Source: Catenulispora sp. EB89 (GTDB taxonomy: Bacteria; Actinomycetota; Actinomycetes; Streptomycetales; Catenulisporaceae). From it: 64,000 nucleotides of DNA. Shown piece after piece: positions 1 through 9,414 of the stretch; within the stretch, counting starts at the first letter, position 1, and each line of letters opens with the position of its first letter. The stretch lies in assembly GCF_041261445.1 (NCBI RefSeq), contig NZ_JBGCCU010000014.1:222350-286349 (forward strand). The letters are read 5' to 3'. A model generated the notes under the pieces. The model was given only the letters and a program-made list of their open reading frames with translations. It was not told the origin of the DNA and did no database searches. A program made the translations under genes and the position numbers.

Positions 1-161
1 GCGCTTTTTCGCGGGGGTTCGCAACCCGGGAGTCGAGGGCCGGCGGGCAGGTGCTCACCGGCCCTCTCGTGCCGTCGCCGCGCCTATGTTGACCTGGCCT
101 TTTCGCGGATCTGAGCTACGCTCGCAGGTGGCCTGGAAGACACGCCTCGGAGGGGATTTTC

Positions 162-1123
162 ATGAGCCAGGAACCTTTCACGTACGACGCGAGCCACATT
201 ACGGTTTTATCGGCTCGCCCGGCGAACGTGGCCTTCATCTCTTGGTGATGGAGGCCACGGGGGCCTCGATGAGATTCTGCACGGCCGCGCGAGCCGGTTG
301 GACGTAATGCTGCTGAGCGATGGTGGGGTGCGGATCGCCGACGACGGTCCCGGGTTCGAATTCGGGACCGGCCCGAGTCTCACGATCGCGCTGACGGTGC
401 TCACTGCGGGCTCGAGCACGGTCGGGCCGCGGAATTCGATGAGCGCGTGATGGGGCCGGTGTCGAGCCGACTGGTGGCCGAGGTCCGGCGCGACGGTCGG
501 CGGTACGTGCAGGAGTTCGCGCGCGGCGTGCCGGTCGCCCCGGTCGCGGACGCCGGGCCGACGAGCGGTAGCGGGACCGCCATCACGTTCTGGCCGGACG
601 CCGACATCTTCGAGAGCATGGAGTTCTCGTTCGAGACTCTGGTGGAACGCTTCAGGGAGCTGGCGTTTCTCAACCGGGAGTTGGACATCTCGCTGACGCC
701 GAGATCGTCGGCTTCACGGAGGAAGAACCCGAGACGGAGACGACGATGGAAATCGCCCGGCGCTGGCGCGGCTCCGAACCAGAGCGGATCCGCAGCTTCG
801 CCAACAGCCAGCCGACTCCCGGAGGCGGCACGCACCTGCTGGGCTTCCGCGACGGAATGGCCGCCGCGCTCACCGGCTACGCGCGGGAGCGGCGCCTGCT
901 CGCGTCAACGGACCCTGACATCGGCGCCGACCGGATCGGTCGGGGCCTGACGGCAGTCGTGTCGGTGAAAGTGAAGTATCCCCAGTTCGAGGGCTGCACG
1001 AGGGACGCACTGGGCAACGCCCACGTCCGCGGCTACCTCCGCCAAGCCGTCCAGAACCGCCTCGCCGACTGGCTGGCCGCCAACCCGCAGCAGGCAACAG
1101 AGATCCTCGACCAGATCCGCTGA
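162..1123 (+). pseudogene. GyrB-like GHKL ATPase remnant, frameshifted
   Basis: Fragments in successive frames read as the N-terminal half of a type II topoisomerase B subunit. An opening with MSQEPFTYDASHITVL is followed by a segment carrying the Bergerat-fold features LDEILHGRASRLDVML and IADDGPGFEFG. The reading frame then breaks near 246-262 and 438-447, continues as a transducer-like stretch (447 to about 690, GSGTAITFWPDADIF), shifts again at about 690-700, and ends with KVKYPQFEGCTRDALGN typical of GyrB. No single frame spans these blocks, so the gene looks inactivated by at least two frameshifts. The gyrase C-terminal (TOPRIM) half is absent, so it was probably a short stand-alone GyrB-like ATPase. 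Sequencing errors cannot be excluded. Confidence 0.7.
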
Positions 1124-1350
1124 CGGCGCCCCCGCCACACACCGAGCCCGGTTGCTATGGTGCATCTGAACCGCTGTGCCCCATGGCGCGTAATACAGGC
1201 ATACACGCCACCGGGGCGTGATATGCGCGGCGTGTCCGTCAGGGAGGGTCCCGCAGCCTCCGTTCACTCCCCAGTGGTTGGCGGGCACGCCGCTTCCGAG
1301 GATCGGCAAAGGTGTGGGCGCCGGTTTCGGTGTCCCGATATTGTCGCGCG

Positions 1351-1857
1351 GTGAGTTTGGTGGCGCGCCTGGCGCGGTTCGCCGATTCGGCGTCGCTCGG
1401 CGAGATGCGGGTCGGGGCGTCGATCGATGACGTCGCGCGGTTTCATGGCGAGCACTTCGATTTCGCGACCCAGCGGCGAGGGAAGTGGCCGCGCCTGTTC
1501 GTGTTCGGCGATGTGGAGCTCTATGTCTGCCGGTGCCGGCGCGTGAACATGATCTCCATCCAGACCTGGCGCGCCGAGACCGAGCTTCCTTACGAAAACC
1601 GTGTCGGCTGCGAGACTTTCGCCGGCCAACCCACCTACGACGAGGTCACGGATGCCCTGGACGCGGCTGGAGTCGGCTGGCGGCCGCATCCGCCGCTGAC
1701 ACTCCCGGGCCAGACCGCGCTCGTCGCCGACGTCACCGCCGTCTCGTTCGTGTTCGAGCTCGAAGACGGCGAGCCGCCCTTGCTGAACGTCGTCGGCGTG
1801 CCGGGCGACTTCCACGAGTGCCCCAAAGGCCCCCAGCCGCGCCCCGCCCGAAGATGA
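1351..1857 (+). CDS. hypothetical protein, about 168 aa
   Basis: Actinobacterial codon bias runs through this frame. The GTG at 1351 (VSLVARLARF) is preferred because the upstream extension is not convincingly coding. The protein contains an acidic/aromatic segment (PRLFVFGDVELYVCRC) and a DVTAVSFVFELEDGEPPLLNVVGVPGDF block that looks like a small alpha/beta fold. I do not recognise the family; immunity-like or SMI1/KNR4-like proteins have a similar flavour but no diagnostic motif is visible. It is followed closely by the GMC oxidoreductase gene on the same strand. Confidence 0.55.
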   Translation: MSLVARLARFADSASLGEMRVGASIDDVARFHGEHFDFATQRRGKWPRLFVFGDVELYVCRCRRVNMISIQTWRAETELPYENRVGCETFAGQPTYDEVTDALDAAGVGWRPHPPLTLPGQTALVADVTAVSFVFELEDGEPPLLNVVGVPGDFHECPKGPQPRPARR

Positions 1858-1941
1858 CCCTTGTACCCTCACGCCGTCCCTCCTACAGTGCAGCGACCTA
1901 CCGTGATCACGCGGCTCCGGCCGTGGGAGGGGGTGCGCCCG

Positions 1942-3570
1942 ATGGGACAGCGTTCGAAGCGTGCGGTGCCTGGGGAGGCCGACTACGTCGTGGTCGGTGC
2001 CGGGAGTGCGGGGTGTGTGCTGGCCGCGCGGCTTGCGGCGAGTGGGGCGCGGGTGGTGCTGATCGAGGCCGGGGGGTCTGATCGGACGACGCTTGTGCGT
2101 AAGCCGGGGCTGATCGCCGCGGTGCACAGTGTGCCGCAGCTGAAGGCGCGGCTGGACTGGGGCTACTACTCGGTGCCGCAGGCTGATGCGCTGGAGCGCC
2201 GGATTCCGCAGACGAGGGGCAAGGTGCTCGGCGGGTCCGGGTCGGTCAACGGGATGCTGTTCGTGCGGGGGAATGCCGCGAACTACGATTCGTGGGCCAC
2301 TGAGGGCTGTGAGGGCTGGTCCTATGCGGACGTGCTGCCCAGCTTCAAGAAGTTGGAGAGCTGGGAGGACGGCGAGGGCGACTTCCGGGGTGGCTCCGGG
2401 CCGATCAAGGTGCGGCGTCAGACCGACGTCACCACCGCCACGCTCGGCTTCATGGAGGCGTTCGCCGACACCGCCGGTGTGAAGGTTCTCGACGACTACA
2501 ACGGTGAGTCGCAGGAGGGCATCGCGATCGTGCAGCAGAGCGCCGACGGCGGGCTGCGCTACAGCTCGTCGGTGGGCTACCTCGACGATCACGGCATGGC
2601 GCAGCTCGACATCGTCACCGGGGTCACCGTCGCGCGTGTGGTGCTGGAGAAGGGCCGCGCCGTCGGGGTCGAGATCGTCGCCGACGGCGGTGCGCGCCAG
2701 GTGGTGCGGGCCACGCATGAGGTGGTCCTCAGCGCCGGGGTGTTCGGATCGGCGCAGCTGCTGCAGTTGTCCGGGCTCGGGCCCGCGGAGCACCTGCGGT
2801 CGGTCGGCGTCGAGGTGGTCGAGAACCTGCCGGTCGGCGACAACCTGCACGACCACCTGTTCGTTCCGATGTGCTTCCTGATGCCCGAGGCCCGGAACAA
2901 GGGCACGGCGCCGTACTTCGCGCGCGGCTTCCTGAAGGAGGTCACGCGCGGTGGGACGTGGGTCGGGCGCACGGTGTTCGAGGCGGTGGGGTTCGTGCGG
3001 AGCCCATCGGCCGACACCGTGCCGGACCTGCAGGTCCACGTGCTGCCCTGGTCGTACCCGGGACCGAACCAGGACGCCCCGGTACGGCACAAGGCCGACC
3101 CGCGCCGCACGCTCACGGTGATGCCGACGCTGATCTACCCCAAGAGCCGCGGGACCGTGCGCCTGGCCTCCGCCGATCCGCTGGCCGCGCCGCTGATCGA
3201 CCCGGCGTACCTGCACGACCCGGCGGACGCCGCGCTGCTGCTGGACGGTATGGAGATGGTGCGCGAGGCGATGGCCCACCGGTCTCTGTCGGGGCGGGTG
3301 CACGGGGAGACGTCGCCGGGCTCGGTGCACGCGAACCGGGCGGCGCTGGCCGCCGAGCTGCCGAACCGCGCGACCACGGTCTACCACCCGGTCGGGACGT
3401 GCCGGATGGGCGTCGACGAGCGCGCGGTGGTCGACCCGGCGCTGCGGGTGCGCGGGGTGGAGGGGCTGCGGGTCGCCGACGCGTCGATCATGCCGAGCAT
3501 CGTCGGGGGGAACACGAACGCGGCGGCGCTGATGATCGGCGAGCATGCGGCGTCGTTGATTCTGGGGTGA
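1942..3570 (+). CDS. GMC family oxidoreductase (choline dehydrogenase-like)
   Basis: This 542-aa flavoenzyme has the N-terminal FAD-binding motif VVVGAGSAG (GxGxxG at residues 19-24), the GMC signature region GKVLGGSGSVNGMLFVRG at about residues 94-111, and the C-terminal domain with YHPVGTCRMG (catalytic His region) and the closing GGNTNAAALMIGE. It should oxidise an alcohol to an aldehyde or ketone using FAD; the substrate cannot be read from sequence. The ATG at 1942 is chosen over upstream codons because it sits just before the conserved FAD-binding strand. The length matches bacterial choline/alcohol dehydrogenases. It is convergent with the VIT/vWA gene, with a hairpin between them. Confidence 0.93.
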   Translation: MGQRSKRAVPGEADYVVVGAGSAGCVLAARLAASGARVVLIEAGGSDRTTLVRKPGLIAAVHSVPQLKARLDWGYYSVPQADALERRIPQTRGKVLGGSGSVNGMLFVRGNAANYDSWATEGCEGWSYADVLPSFKKLESWEDGEGDFRGGSGPIKVRRQTDVTTATLGFMEAFADTAGVKVLDDYNGESQEGIAIVQQSADGGLRYSSSVGYLDDHGMAQLDIVTGVTVARVVLEKGRAVGVEIVADGGARQVVRATHEVVLSAGVFGSAQLLQLSGLGPAEHLRSVGVEVVENLPVGDNLHDHLFVPMCFLMPEARNKGTAPYFARGFLKEVTRGGTWVGRTVFEAVGFVRSPSADTVPDLQVHVLPWSYPGPNQDAPVRHKADPRRTLTVMPTLIYPKSRGTVRLASADPLAAPLIDPAYLHDPADAALLLDGMEMVREAMAHRSLSGRVHGETSPGSVHANRAALAAELPNRATTVYHPVGTCRMGVDERAVVDPALRVRGVEGLRVADASIMPSIVGGNTNAAALMIGEHAASLILG

Positions 3571-3596
3571 GGGGGGAGGGGGAGGGAGCAAGACGG

Positions 3597-3623
3597 CCCG
3601 GCTCGGAGGGATTCCGAGCCGGG
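3597..3623. terminator. GC-rich hairpin between convergent genes
   Basis: Perfect 11-bp arms CCCGGCTCGGA / TCCGAGCCGGG separated by 5 nt lie between the convergent GMC oxidoreductase and VIT/vWA genes. The T-rich tail is only weak (gattTgttg), as is common in actinomycete terminators. Confidence 0.7.
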
Positions 3624-3673
3624 ACTGATTTGTTGCCGGGTAACGGTTTTTCGAGCTGTTCTTAACTCCCGTC

Positions 3674-6334
3674 TTAACGCTTCCAGAAGGGCGCGCGTCG
3701 CGGCTTGGCGGCCGATTCCGCCGACGCCGCCGGCTCCAGCGGCTCCAGCGACTCCAGGAACGTGACAGCGCTCTGCCAGCGCTCGCCGACCGGCTTGTCG
3801 GACGCGGTCAGTGTGCTGAGCAGGTCGGCCACCTCGGAGGCGTGCGAGGCCGGGACGTGTGGAGCCAGCTCTTGCAACCGTGCGGCGAACTCGGCCAGCA
3901 GCTCCTCCTGGGCCTCGTCGCTGTCGTTCGCGGCGGCGGTGAGGCGGGGGAGCCAGGCCGCTGCGAAGGTAGGGAAGTCCTCGATCGGCTCCCGCTCCTT
4001 GGCCTGCTTCGGCAGCGGGGGCAGCAGCGGCGCCGCGGGCTTCGACACCATCGGCGGGGTGACCGGCGCCGGAGCCGGAGGAGTGGCGCTGCCCGGGCTG
4101 GGGAGGGCGGGAGCGGGTCCGCCCGGACCGGCGGGCATGCCGCGGGACCGGTGGGAGAAGGTCTTCGTGGACTTCACCGAGAACGTGTCGAGCTTCGCGC
4201 GCTCGTCGTAGGCGGCGTCGGCGAACATCTCGGGCATCACGGCGCTCGCCGACACCGCGAGGCTGTCGGCTTCGAAGCCGGTCCAGCCCGCGGGCAGGTC
4301 GACCGGTTGCGTCACCTGCTTCAGCGCGCCGCTCTTGTTCACGACGCGCGTGTCGATCGCGACGAACGCCGTGAAGCGCGACAGCACGCTGTGGCCCACC
4401 GATGTGGCGGCGATCGCGCGCTCGAGCTCCGGTTGGCCCGTGTACGTCGAGACGTACTGGTCCTCCAGGTCGCGGATGCGGCCGCGGGCCCAGAACTGGG
4501 CCAGTCCGGCGTCCTCGGTCTGGACTGCGGGGACGCGCCGAGTCCACGACGAGCCGTCGGCGGCGGTGCCGGTGACGACGATGGCCGGTCCGGTGTCGGA
4601 TTCCGCCGTAGCCGTAGCCGTAGCCGTAGCCGTAGCCGTAGCCGTAGGAGTGGCGCTTGCCGTCGTCGCGGTCGTCGCGACCGTCGCCGCAACCGGGGTA
4701 CCGCCGAGCCGCCCGGCCACCACCAGCGGCGCCCCGACGAACAGGTCGGGCAGCCGGGTCGGCGTGACCGAGTCCTGATCCAGCTCCAGGCCGCCGGCCC
4801 CGGCCAGCCGCAGCCCGGTCACCAGCGGCGTGCCGATGCGGTGGTGGATGGCGTCCATGGCCTCGTCGAGGCGGTCCTCGGACTCCACCAGCTCGCAGTG
4901 CCCGCCGCCGAGCGCGGCCAGGCGCTGCAGGAAGCCGGCGTTGACGGCGGTGTCGATGCCGACCGTGTGGATGCGCAGGGCGGAGAGCTGCGGGCGGAGC
5001 GTGGACAGGACCCGGTCCTCGTTGCCGATCTGGCCGTCGGTCACCAGGATCAGGACTCTGTCGCGCTCGGCGCCGCCGTCCCGGGTGAGCAGGGCGCCGG
5101 CCTGCTTCAGCGGCGCCACCATCTCGGTACCGCCGCGGGCGTCGACGGCGGCCAGGTGCTGCACGGCGCGGAACCGGTGCCGGTCCGTGGCCTCGGCCAG
5201 CGCGTCGGACGGCAGGCCGTCGGGGGTGTCGATCTCGTCATCGAAGGTCAGCACGGCGAAGCGGTCGGCGGCGGTCAGGGTGTCGACGATGCGGGCCGCG
5301 GCCCGGCGCGCGGCCGTCATCTTCCAGCCGTCCATGCTGCCGGAGCGGTCCAGGACCAGGGCGACGTCGCGGGGGCGGGTCGTGCCGGTCGGTTCGGGCG
5401 GGAGGATGGTCAGCAGGAACGTGCCGGCGGATTCCTTCGTCCCGTCGGTGGCCGCGTCCCGGGCCACGGCCAACGACGTCGCCGCCACCGGACCGCTGTA
5501 CGCCAACCGCAGCACGAAGTCACGGTCGGCGCGGGCTCCGGGGTCGAGGCGGACCAGGTACCGAGTACCGGCCGCCGCGGCCTCGCTTTCCGTGCCCTCG
5601 CCGGTCGCCGCCTCGCCGATCTCCTCCACGCTCACCCCGTGCAGGCTCGACGTCAGCCCGGCCAGCGGCAGCCCCACCGGATCCACCGCCACCTCGATCG
5701 ACAGCCGCACCGGATTCGGGAACCCGGGCAGCAGGATCGGCGGGCTGATCCGCGAGGCGTCGGGCACCTCGTCGGTGTCCGCCGCCGTGCCGCTGCCGAC
5801 CTGGTCGCCGGGCAGTTCGCGGCCGGGGATGTAGCGGGGCGCGACGACGAGCGGGAAGCGGAACGTGGCCTGGCCGTCCTCGTACGGGAGCCGGCCGGAC
5901 AGCGTCGTGCGGATCACGACCCGCTCGCCGGGCATGATGTTGCCGACCCGCAGCGTGAAGACCCCGGGACGCTCCTCCTCGGCGATCGAGGCGCGCTTGC
6001 CCTCGGAGATCGCGGTGTCGTAGTCGGCGCGCGCCTCCTCCCGCTCCTTCACGATGCCCTCGACCACGCGGTCCGCGGCCTCCATCCGCAGCCGCGTCAC
6101 CGCCGCGCGGTCCGGCAGCGGGAAGATGTACGTGGCCTCCAACGGCACGTCGTACGGGTTGCGGAAGCCCTGCGCCAGCTCGGTGCGGACGGCCAGGCCG
6201 GCCACCGCGGAGCGGACCTCGATCAGCTCCAGCGGCAGGTTCCCGCGCTCGGTTCGCAGTGCCCCGAGGCCGCCCTCCGGCTCCGGGCGCGGCGCCTCCT
6301 CGACGACCTCGATGACGCCGGTGCGAACTGTCAT
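3674..6334 (-). CDS. VIT and vWA domain protein
   Basis: An 886-aa protein. The N-terminal third is a VIT (vault/inter-alpha-trypsin) domain, with ELIEVRSAVAGLAVRTELAQ and YIFPLPDRAAV followed by FTLRVGNIMPGERV. A von Willebrand A domain follows with a MIDAS motif DRSGSMDG near residue 327 and later VTDGQIGNE. The C-terminal third is Pro/Ala-rich and disordered, with a late helical segment. No signal peptide is visible. The family is thought to act in protein-protein interactions; its bacterial role is unclear. It lies about 70 bp downstream of a MerR gene on the same strand, so the two are probably co-expressed and controlled by the palindrome at 7160-7183. A 14-residue Thr-Ala repeat is encoded at 4605-4646. 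Confidence 0.9.
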   Translation of the reverse strand: MTVRTGVIEVVEEAPRPEPEGGLGALRTERGNLPLELIEVRSAVAGLAVRTELAQGFRNPYDVPLEATYIFPLPDRAAVTRLRMEAADRVVEGIVKEREEARADYDTAISEGKRASIAEEERPGVFTLRVGNIMPGERVVIRTTLSGRLPYEDGQATFRFPLVVAPRYIPGRELPGDQVGSGTAADTDEVPDASRISPPILLPGFPNPVRLSIEVAVDPVGLPLAGLTSSLHGVSVEEIGEAATGEGTESEAAAAGTRYLVRLDPGARADRDFVLRLAYSGPVAATSLAVARDAATDGTKESAGTFLLTILPPEPTGTTRPRDVALVLDRSGSMDGWKMTAARRAAARIVDTLTAADRFAVLTFDDEIDTPDGLPSDALAEATDRHRFRAVQHLAAVDARGGTEMVAPLKQAGALLTRDGGAERDRVLILVTDGQIGNEDRVLSTLRPQLSALRIHTVGIDTAVNAGFLQRLAALGGGHCELVESEDRLDEAMDAIHHRIGTPLVTGLRLAGAGGLELDQDSVTPTRLPDLFVGAPLVVAGRLGGTPVAATVATTATTASATPTATATATATATATAESDTGPAIVVTGTAADGSSWTRRVPAVQTEDAGLAQFWARGRIRDLEDQYVSTYTGQPELERAIAATSVGHSVLSRFTAFVAIDTRVVNKSGALKQVTQPVDLPAGWTGFEADSLAVSASAVMPEMFADAAYDERAKLDTFSVKSTKTFSHRSRGMPAGPGGPAPALPSPGSATPPAPAPVTPPMVSKPAAPLLPPLPKQAKEREPIEDFPTFAAAWLPRLTAAANDSDEAQEELLAEFAARLQELAPHVPASHASEVADLLSTLTASDKPVGERWQSAVTFLESLEPLEPAASAESAAKPRRAPFWKR
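4605..4646. repeat. hexanucleotide tandem repeat (gccgta)7 in coding sequence
   Basis: Seven exact copies of GCCGTA. On the minus strand they encode an alternating Ala-Thr run within the VIT/vWA protein. In-frame copy-number change by slippage would lengthen or shorten the linker without a frameshift. Confidence 0.95.
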
Positions 6335-6404
6335 GGATGGTTCCCCCTCTGTGTCTCAGCGCTTCTGTGCATCTGTGCATCTGTGTGTGCGGGTGTCAGG
6401 TGTG

Positions 6405-7148
6405 TCAGGCCTCGGACAGGCCGAGGCGGTCCAGCAGGGCCAGCAGCGGCTCGGCCGCCTCGGCGATGGCGGCGCGGGCGGCGGCGTCGGGGACGCGGCC
6501 GGGCGGGAGGAGCAGGGTGACGTCGGCGGCGAGGCGGATGCCGTGGACGGGGGCTGGTGGTGCGGCATCGGGGGTGGCGGGCGTGGTGGGCCTGGCGGGC
6601 CTGGCGGGCCTGGCGGGCGTGGCGCGTACGGCTGAGCCGGCGGGCGCGTCGAGGGTGGATGGTTCGTCAGCGGACGTCGTCGCCGGCGTCGCCCAGAAGC
6701 GGGCCCGAGCAGCGGTCTGCGCTCCTTCTCGGTGCGGCTTCGAGCTCGCGGTCGCCGGCTCACCCGCCGCCTCGATCTGAGCCGCCAGCCCGTCCAGATC
6801 GTCCAGATCGGCCGGCAGCCCGGCGATGTCCTCGATGGCGGCCGCGTCGGCACCCAGCAGCCGCTCCTGCACCGCCGCCACGGTCAGCCCCTCGGCCTGC
6901 AGCCGCTTGATCGCGACCAGCTGCGCCAGGTGCGCCCGGCCGTACAGCGCGGTCCGGCCGCGCATCGCCGCCGGGCGGCCGAGCAGGCCGATGGAGGTGT
7001 ACCAGCGGATGGTCCGCACGTCGGGCACCTCCCTGATCCGGCCGTTGGGTTGCGTCGGGACTGGTGGGATCGGGGCCCCGGCCGCCAATGCCGCCGCGGC
7101 CAGCCGGGCCAGCCGGTCGATGGTCCAGGTCGCCGAGTCACCGTTCAC
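6405..7148 (-). CDS. MerR family transcriptional regulator
   Basis: A 247-aa protein whose N-terminal half has a MerR-type winged helix: REVPDVRTIRWYTSIGLLG, then ALYGRAHLAQLVAIKRLQAEGLTVAAVQERL. No cysteine-rich metal site is visible. The C-terminal part is Pro/Ala/Arg-rich (RPARPARPTTPATP, from a 9-bp DNA tandem repeat at about 6582-6620) before a short helical end. The GTG at 7148 is the first usable start in frame. Transcription runs into the VIT/vWA gene about 70 bp downstream. A perfect 24-bp palindrome 12 bp upstream is the likely operator for autoregulation and possibly for the divergent carboxypeptidase gene. Confidence 0.85.
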   Translation of the reverse strand: MNGDSATWTIDRLARLAAAALAAGAPIPPVPTQPNGRIREVPDVRTIRWYTSIGLLGRPAAMRGRTALYGRAHLAQLVAIKRLQAEGLTVAAVQERLLGADAAAIEDIAGLPADLDDLDGLAAQIEAAGEPATASSKPHREGAQTAARARFWATPATTSADEPSTLDAPAGSAVRATPARPARPARPTTPATPDAAPPAPVHGIRLAADVTLLLPPGRVPDAAARAAIAEAAEPLLALLDRLGLSEA

Positions 7149-7159
7149 GGGACTGATGA

Positions 7160-7183
7160 TGACACTGTCATATGACAGTGTCA
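7160..7183. promoter_or_regulatory. perfect 24-bp palindrome, probable MerR operator
   Basis: Two complementary 12-nt arms (TGACACTGTCAT and its exact reverse complement) meet with no spacer, 12 bp upstream of the MerR start and about 83 bp upstream of the divergent carboxypeptidase start. MerR proteins bind such dyads between -35 and -10 of their target promoters. Degenerate repeats of the half-site (ACAGTGACGGTGACAGTTG) follow immediately. Confidence 0.75.
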
Positions 7184-7265
7184 ATGGAACAGTGACGGTG
7201 ACAGTTGGGCGACGGTGATCCCGTCGGCGTTGATCTCGCCGAAGGGCGCTGATACGGTCCCGCGT

Positions 7266-8522
7266 GTGGTCGTGAGCCTCCGGTTCCGTGTGCTCGTCCT
7301 GCTCGGCGCCGTCGTCACGGCGTCGGCGGTGGTGCCGTCGGCGGGAGCGGCTCCAGGAGCGGCCATACCGGCCTCCGTGCCGGCGCCCCCGGACGTGGAC
7401 GTCGCCTCCTACGTGGTCGTCGACTACGACACCGGCCAGATCCTCGCCGAGCAGAGCCCGCACCGTGAGCTCTATCCGGCCAGCACGCTCAAGGTCCTGA
7501 CCGCCGACACGCTCATCCCGCGCCTGGACCCGAACCGGGAGATCACGCCGCAGGCCTCGGACTTCGCCGCCGAGCCGGACGGGAGCGTCGTGGGGATGAC
7601 GGCCGGCGTCACGTACTCCATCGCCGACCTGTGGCGCGCGACGTTCGTGGAGTCGGCCAACGACGCCGTCGCGGAGCTGGCGCACCTGTCCGGTGGGCTG
7701 GACGCCACCGTCGCGGCGATGCAGCAGAAGGCGCGCAGCCTCGGTGCGCACGACACGACGGTCGTCGACGCCGACGGTTACGACCAGGACGGGCAGCTGA
7801 CCAGCGCTTACGACCTCGCGCTGTTCGCCCGCGCGGGCCTGCACATCCCGGCGTTCCGCCAGTACTGCGACCTGAAGCAGACCACGTTCCCCGGGCCGAA
7901 GGGCACGACGCTCACGCTCACCAGCCACGACCCGATGGTCAAGGCGTATCCGGGCATGATCGGCATCAAGGGCGGGCTGACGACGAAGGCCGGCCACACG
8001 TATGTCGGGGCCGCGACGCGCGACGGTCACACGGTCATCGAGACGATGATGCTCGGCGGGACGGACATTTTCGATCAGGCGGCGCGGTTGATGGACTGGG
8101 CTTTCGAGGTCGATGGGAAGGCCGCGCCGGTGGGGGTGCTCGGGGGCGGGTCGGGTTCGGGGCGGGGCTCGGGTCCGAGCTCGGCGCCGAGTTCGAGTCA
8201 GGGGCCGAGTTCGCCTTCGGGATCAAGCTCGGGATCGGGATCGAAGCTGGCTGCGGCCTCATCGTCGGCGCCCACACCGACATCCGCGCCGGTCTCGCCG
8301 GTGCCGTCGGAGGTTCAGAGCGGCTCGGCGGCGCCCGTGACCATCACGCTCGCGCTGAGGCGGTCGTCGTCAAGCCCGATCACGCGGGTCGACGCGGCCT
8401 CGCGTCCGCCGTCGCCGGTACCGCCCTGGCCGGGTGCCGCCTGGTTCGGGGCGGCGGCGGCGCTGGCGGCGGTCGCCGTGCCGGTGGGGGCGCGGGGAGT
8501 GCATCGAAGCCGACGGAGGTAG
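7266..8522 (+). CDS. D-alanyl-D-alanine carboxypeptidase (PBP5-type)
   Basis: A 418-aa secreted serine peptidase with all three penicillin-binding motifs: SxxK as STLK (S73), SxN as SAN (residues 130-132) and KGG (residues 235-237, IKGGLTTKAG). It should trim the terminal D-Ala of peptidoglycan stem peptides at the outer membrane face. The GTG at 7266 precedes a hydrophobic signal peptide (LRFRVLVLLGAVVTASAVV). The C-terminal region is a long Ser/Gly/Pro-rich linker ending in a membrane segment (WFGAAAALAAVAVPVGA) and basic tail, so the enzyme is probably anchored. The nucleotidyltransferase gene starts 7 bp downstream. Confidence 0.93.
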   Translation: MVVSLRFRVLVLLGAVVTASAVVPSAGAAPGAAIPASVPAPPDVDVASYVVVDYDTGQILAEQSPHRELYPASTLKVLTADTLIPRLDPNREITPQASDFAAEPDGSVVGMTAGVTYSIADLWRATFVESANDAVAELAHLSGGLDATVAAMQQKARSLGAHDTTVVDADGYDQDGQLTSAYDLALFARAGLHIPAFRQYCDLKQTTFPGPKGTTLTLTSHDPMVKAYPGMIGIKGGLTTKAGHTYVGAATRDGHTVIETMMLGGTDIFDQAARLMDWAFEVDGKAAPVGVLGGGSGSGRGSGPSSAPSSSQGPSSPSGSSSGSGSKLAAASSSAPTPTSAPVSPVPSEVQSGSAAPVTITLALRRSSSSPITRVDAASRPPSPVPPWPGAAWFGAAAALAAVAVPVGARGVHRSRRR

Positions 8523-8529
8523 CTGTCGC

Positions 8530-9315
8530 GTGCCCGAGCCGTTCCTGGACCACATCGTCGAAGTGCTGGAGTCGGAGCCGCGCATCCTCGCGGCCTGGCT
8601 CCTGGGCAGCCACGCGCGGGGGACCGCTGACCGGCACAGCGATCTCGACCTCTGGCTCGTCGTCGAGTCTGAGGCCAAGGCTGCGTTCGTCGATGAGTGG
8701 CCGGAGCTCTCGGACCGCATCGCACCCTCGGTGCTCAGGCAGCGAGTCTTCGGCAGCACTTTCCTGCACATCACGCCCGACTGGCGGCGCTGGGACGTCT
8801 CGATCGGCGTGCCGGACGACGTGGCGCACCGGACGAGCAGCACCGTGCAGCCGCTGTTCGACCGCGCCGGCCTCAACGACCGGCTGGCGCCGCCCGGCGG
8901 TCCGACCGCGCCCGACCCGGCCAGGATCAGCGCCCTGACCGCCGAGTTCCTGCGGGTGATGGGACTGCTTCCGGTGGTGCTCGGGCGCCGGGAGCACGTG
9001 GTCGGGGTGTCGGGCGCCGGGTTGTTGCGCGGGCTGATCGTCCAGCTGTTCCTGGAGGACGTGGCGGTCGAGGACCGCGGCGGCGCGCTGCATCTCAATG
9101 GCCTGCTTCCGCCGGAGCGGCTGCGGCAGCTGACGGACCTGCCGACGGCCGAGGCGACGCATGACAGCGTGCTGGAGGCGCATATGGCGTGTGCGCGTTT
9201 GTTTCTGCCGGTCGCGCGGGAACTCGCCGCCGCCACCGACGCGCCGTGGCCGGCAGAGCTCGAAGAGGCGCTGCGGCTTCATCTGCGCCGCGAACTCGGA
9301 GTCGAACTCACCTGA
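8530..9315 (+). CDS. nucleotidyltransferase-fold protein
   Basis: A 261-aa protein with a Pol-beta-type nucleotidyltransferase motif GSHARGTADRHSDLDLWL near residues 25-42 (GS, then DxD). The remaining helical part resembles aminoglycoside/lincosamide nucleotidyltransferase-like proteins of unknown substrate. The GTG at 8530 lies 7 bp after the carboxypeptidase stop, so the genes are probably co-transcribed. No HEPN or MNT-toxin partner lies next to it, so I do not call a toxin-antitoxin pair. Confidence 0.75.
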   Translation: MPEPFLDHIVEVLESEPRILAAWLLGSHARGTADRHSDLDLWLVVESEAKAAFVDEWPELSDRIAPSVLRQRVFGSTFLHITPDWRRWDVSIGVPDDVAHRTSSTVQPLFDRAGLNDRLAPPGGPTAPDPARISALTAEFLRVMGLLPVVLGRREHVVGVSGAGLLRGLIVQLFLEDVAVEDRGGALHLNGLLPPERLRQLTDLPTAEATHDSVLEAHMACARLFLPVARELAAATDAPWPAELEEALRLHLRRELGVELT

Positions 9316-9414
9316 TTCCGGCAACGCCAGCGGCGCCCGGCCCCGAAGGACCGGACGCCGCCCGAAGAACCCGCGCCTATGCGCCTAAGCGCAGCCGCGG
9401 CCTCCTACATCCCG

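Noticed and set aside
1264..3591. Long minus-strand open frame opposite the GMC oxidoreductase
   Set aside because: Arg/Pro/His-rich antisense shadow of a strongly supported gene; no domain or ribosome site.
3842..6520. Very long plus-strand open frame opposite the VIT/vWA gene
   Set aside because: High-GC antisense shadow; the minus-strand protein has clear domains.
8530..9315. Nucleotidyltransferase as antitoxin of a HEPN/MNT pair
   Set aside because: No HEPN gene lies beside it; the HEPN-motif protein is 35 kb away on the mobile element, and the enzyme is too long for MNT antitoxins.
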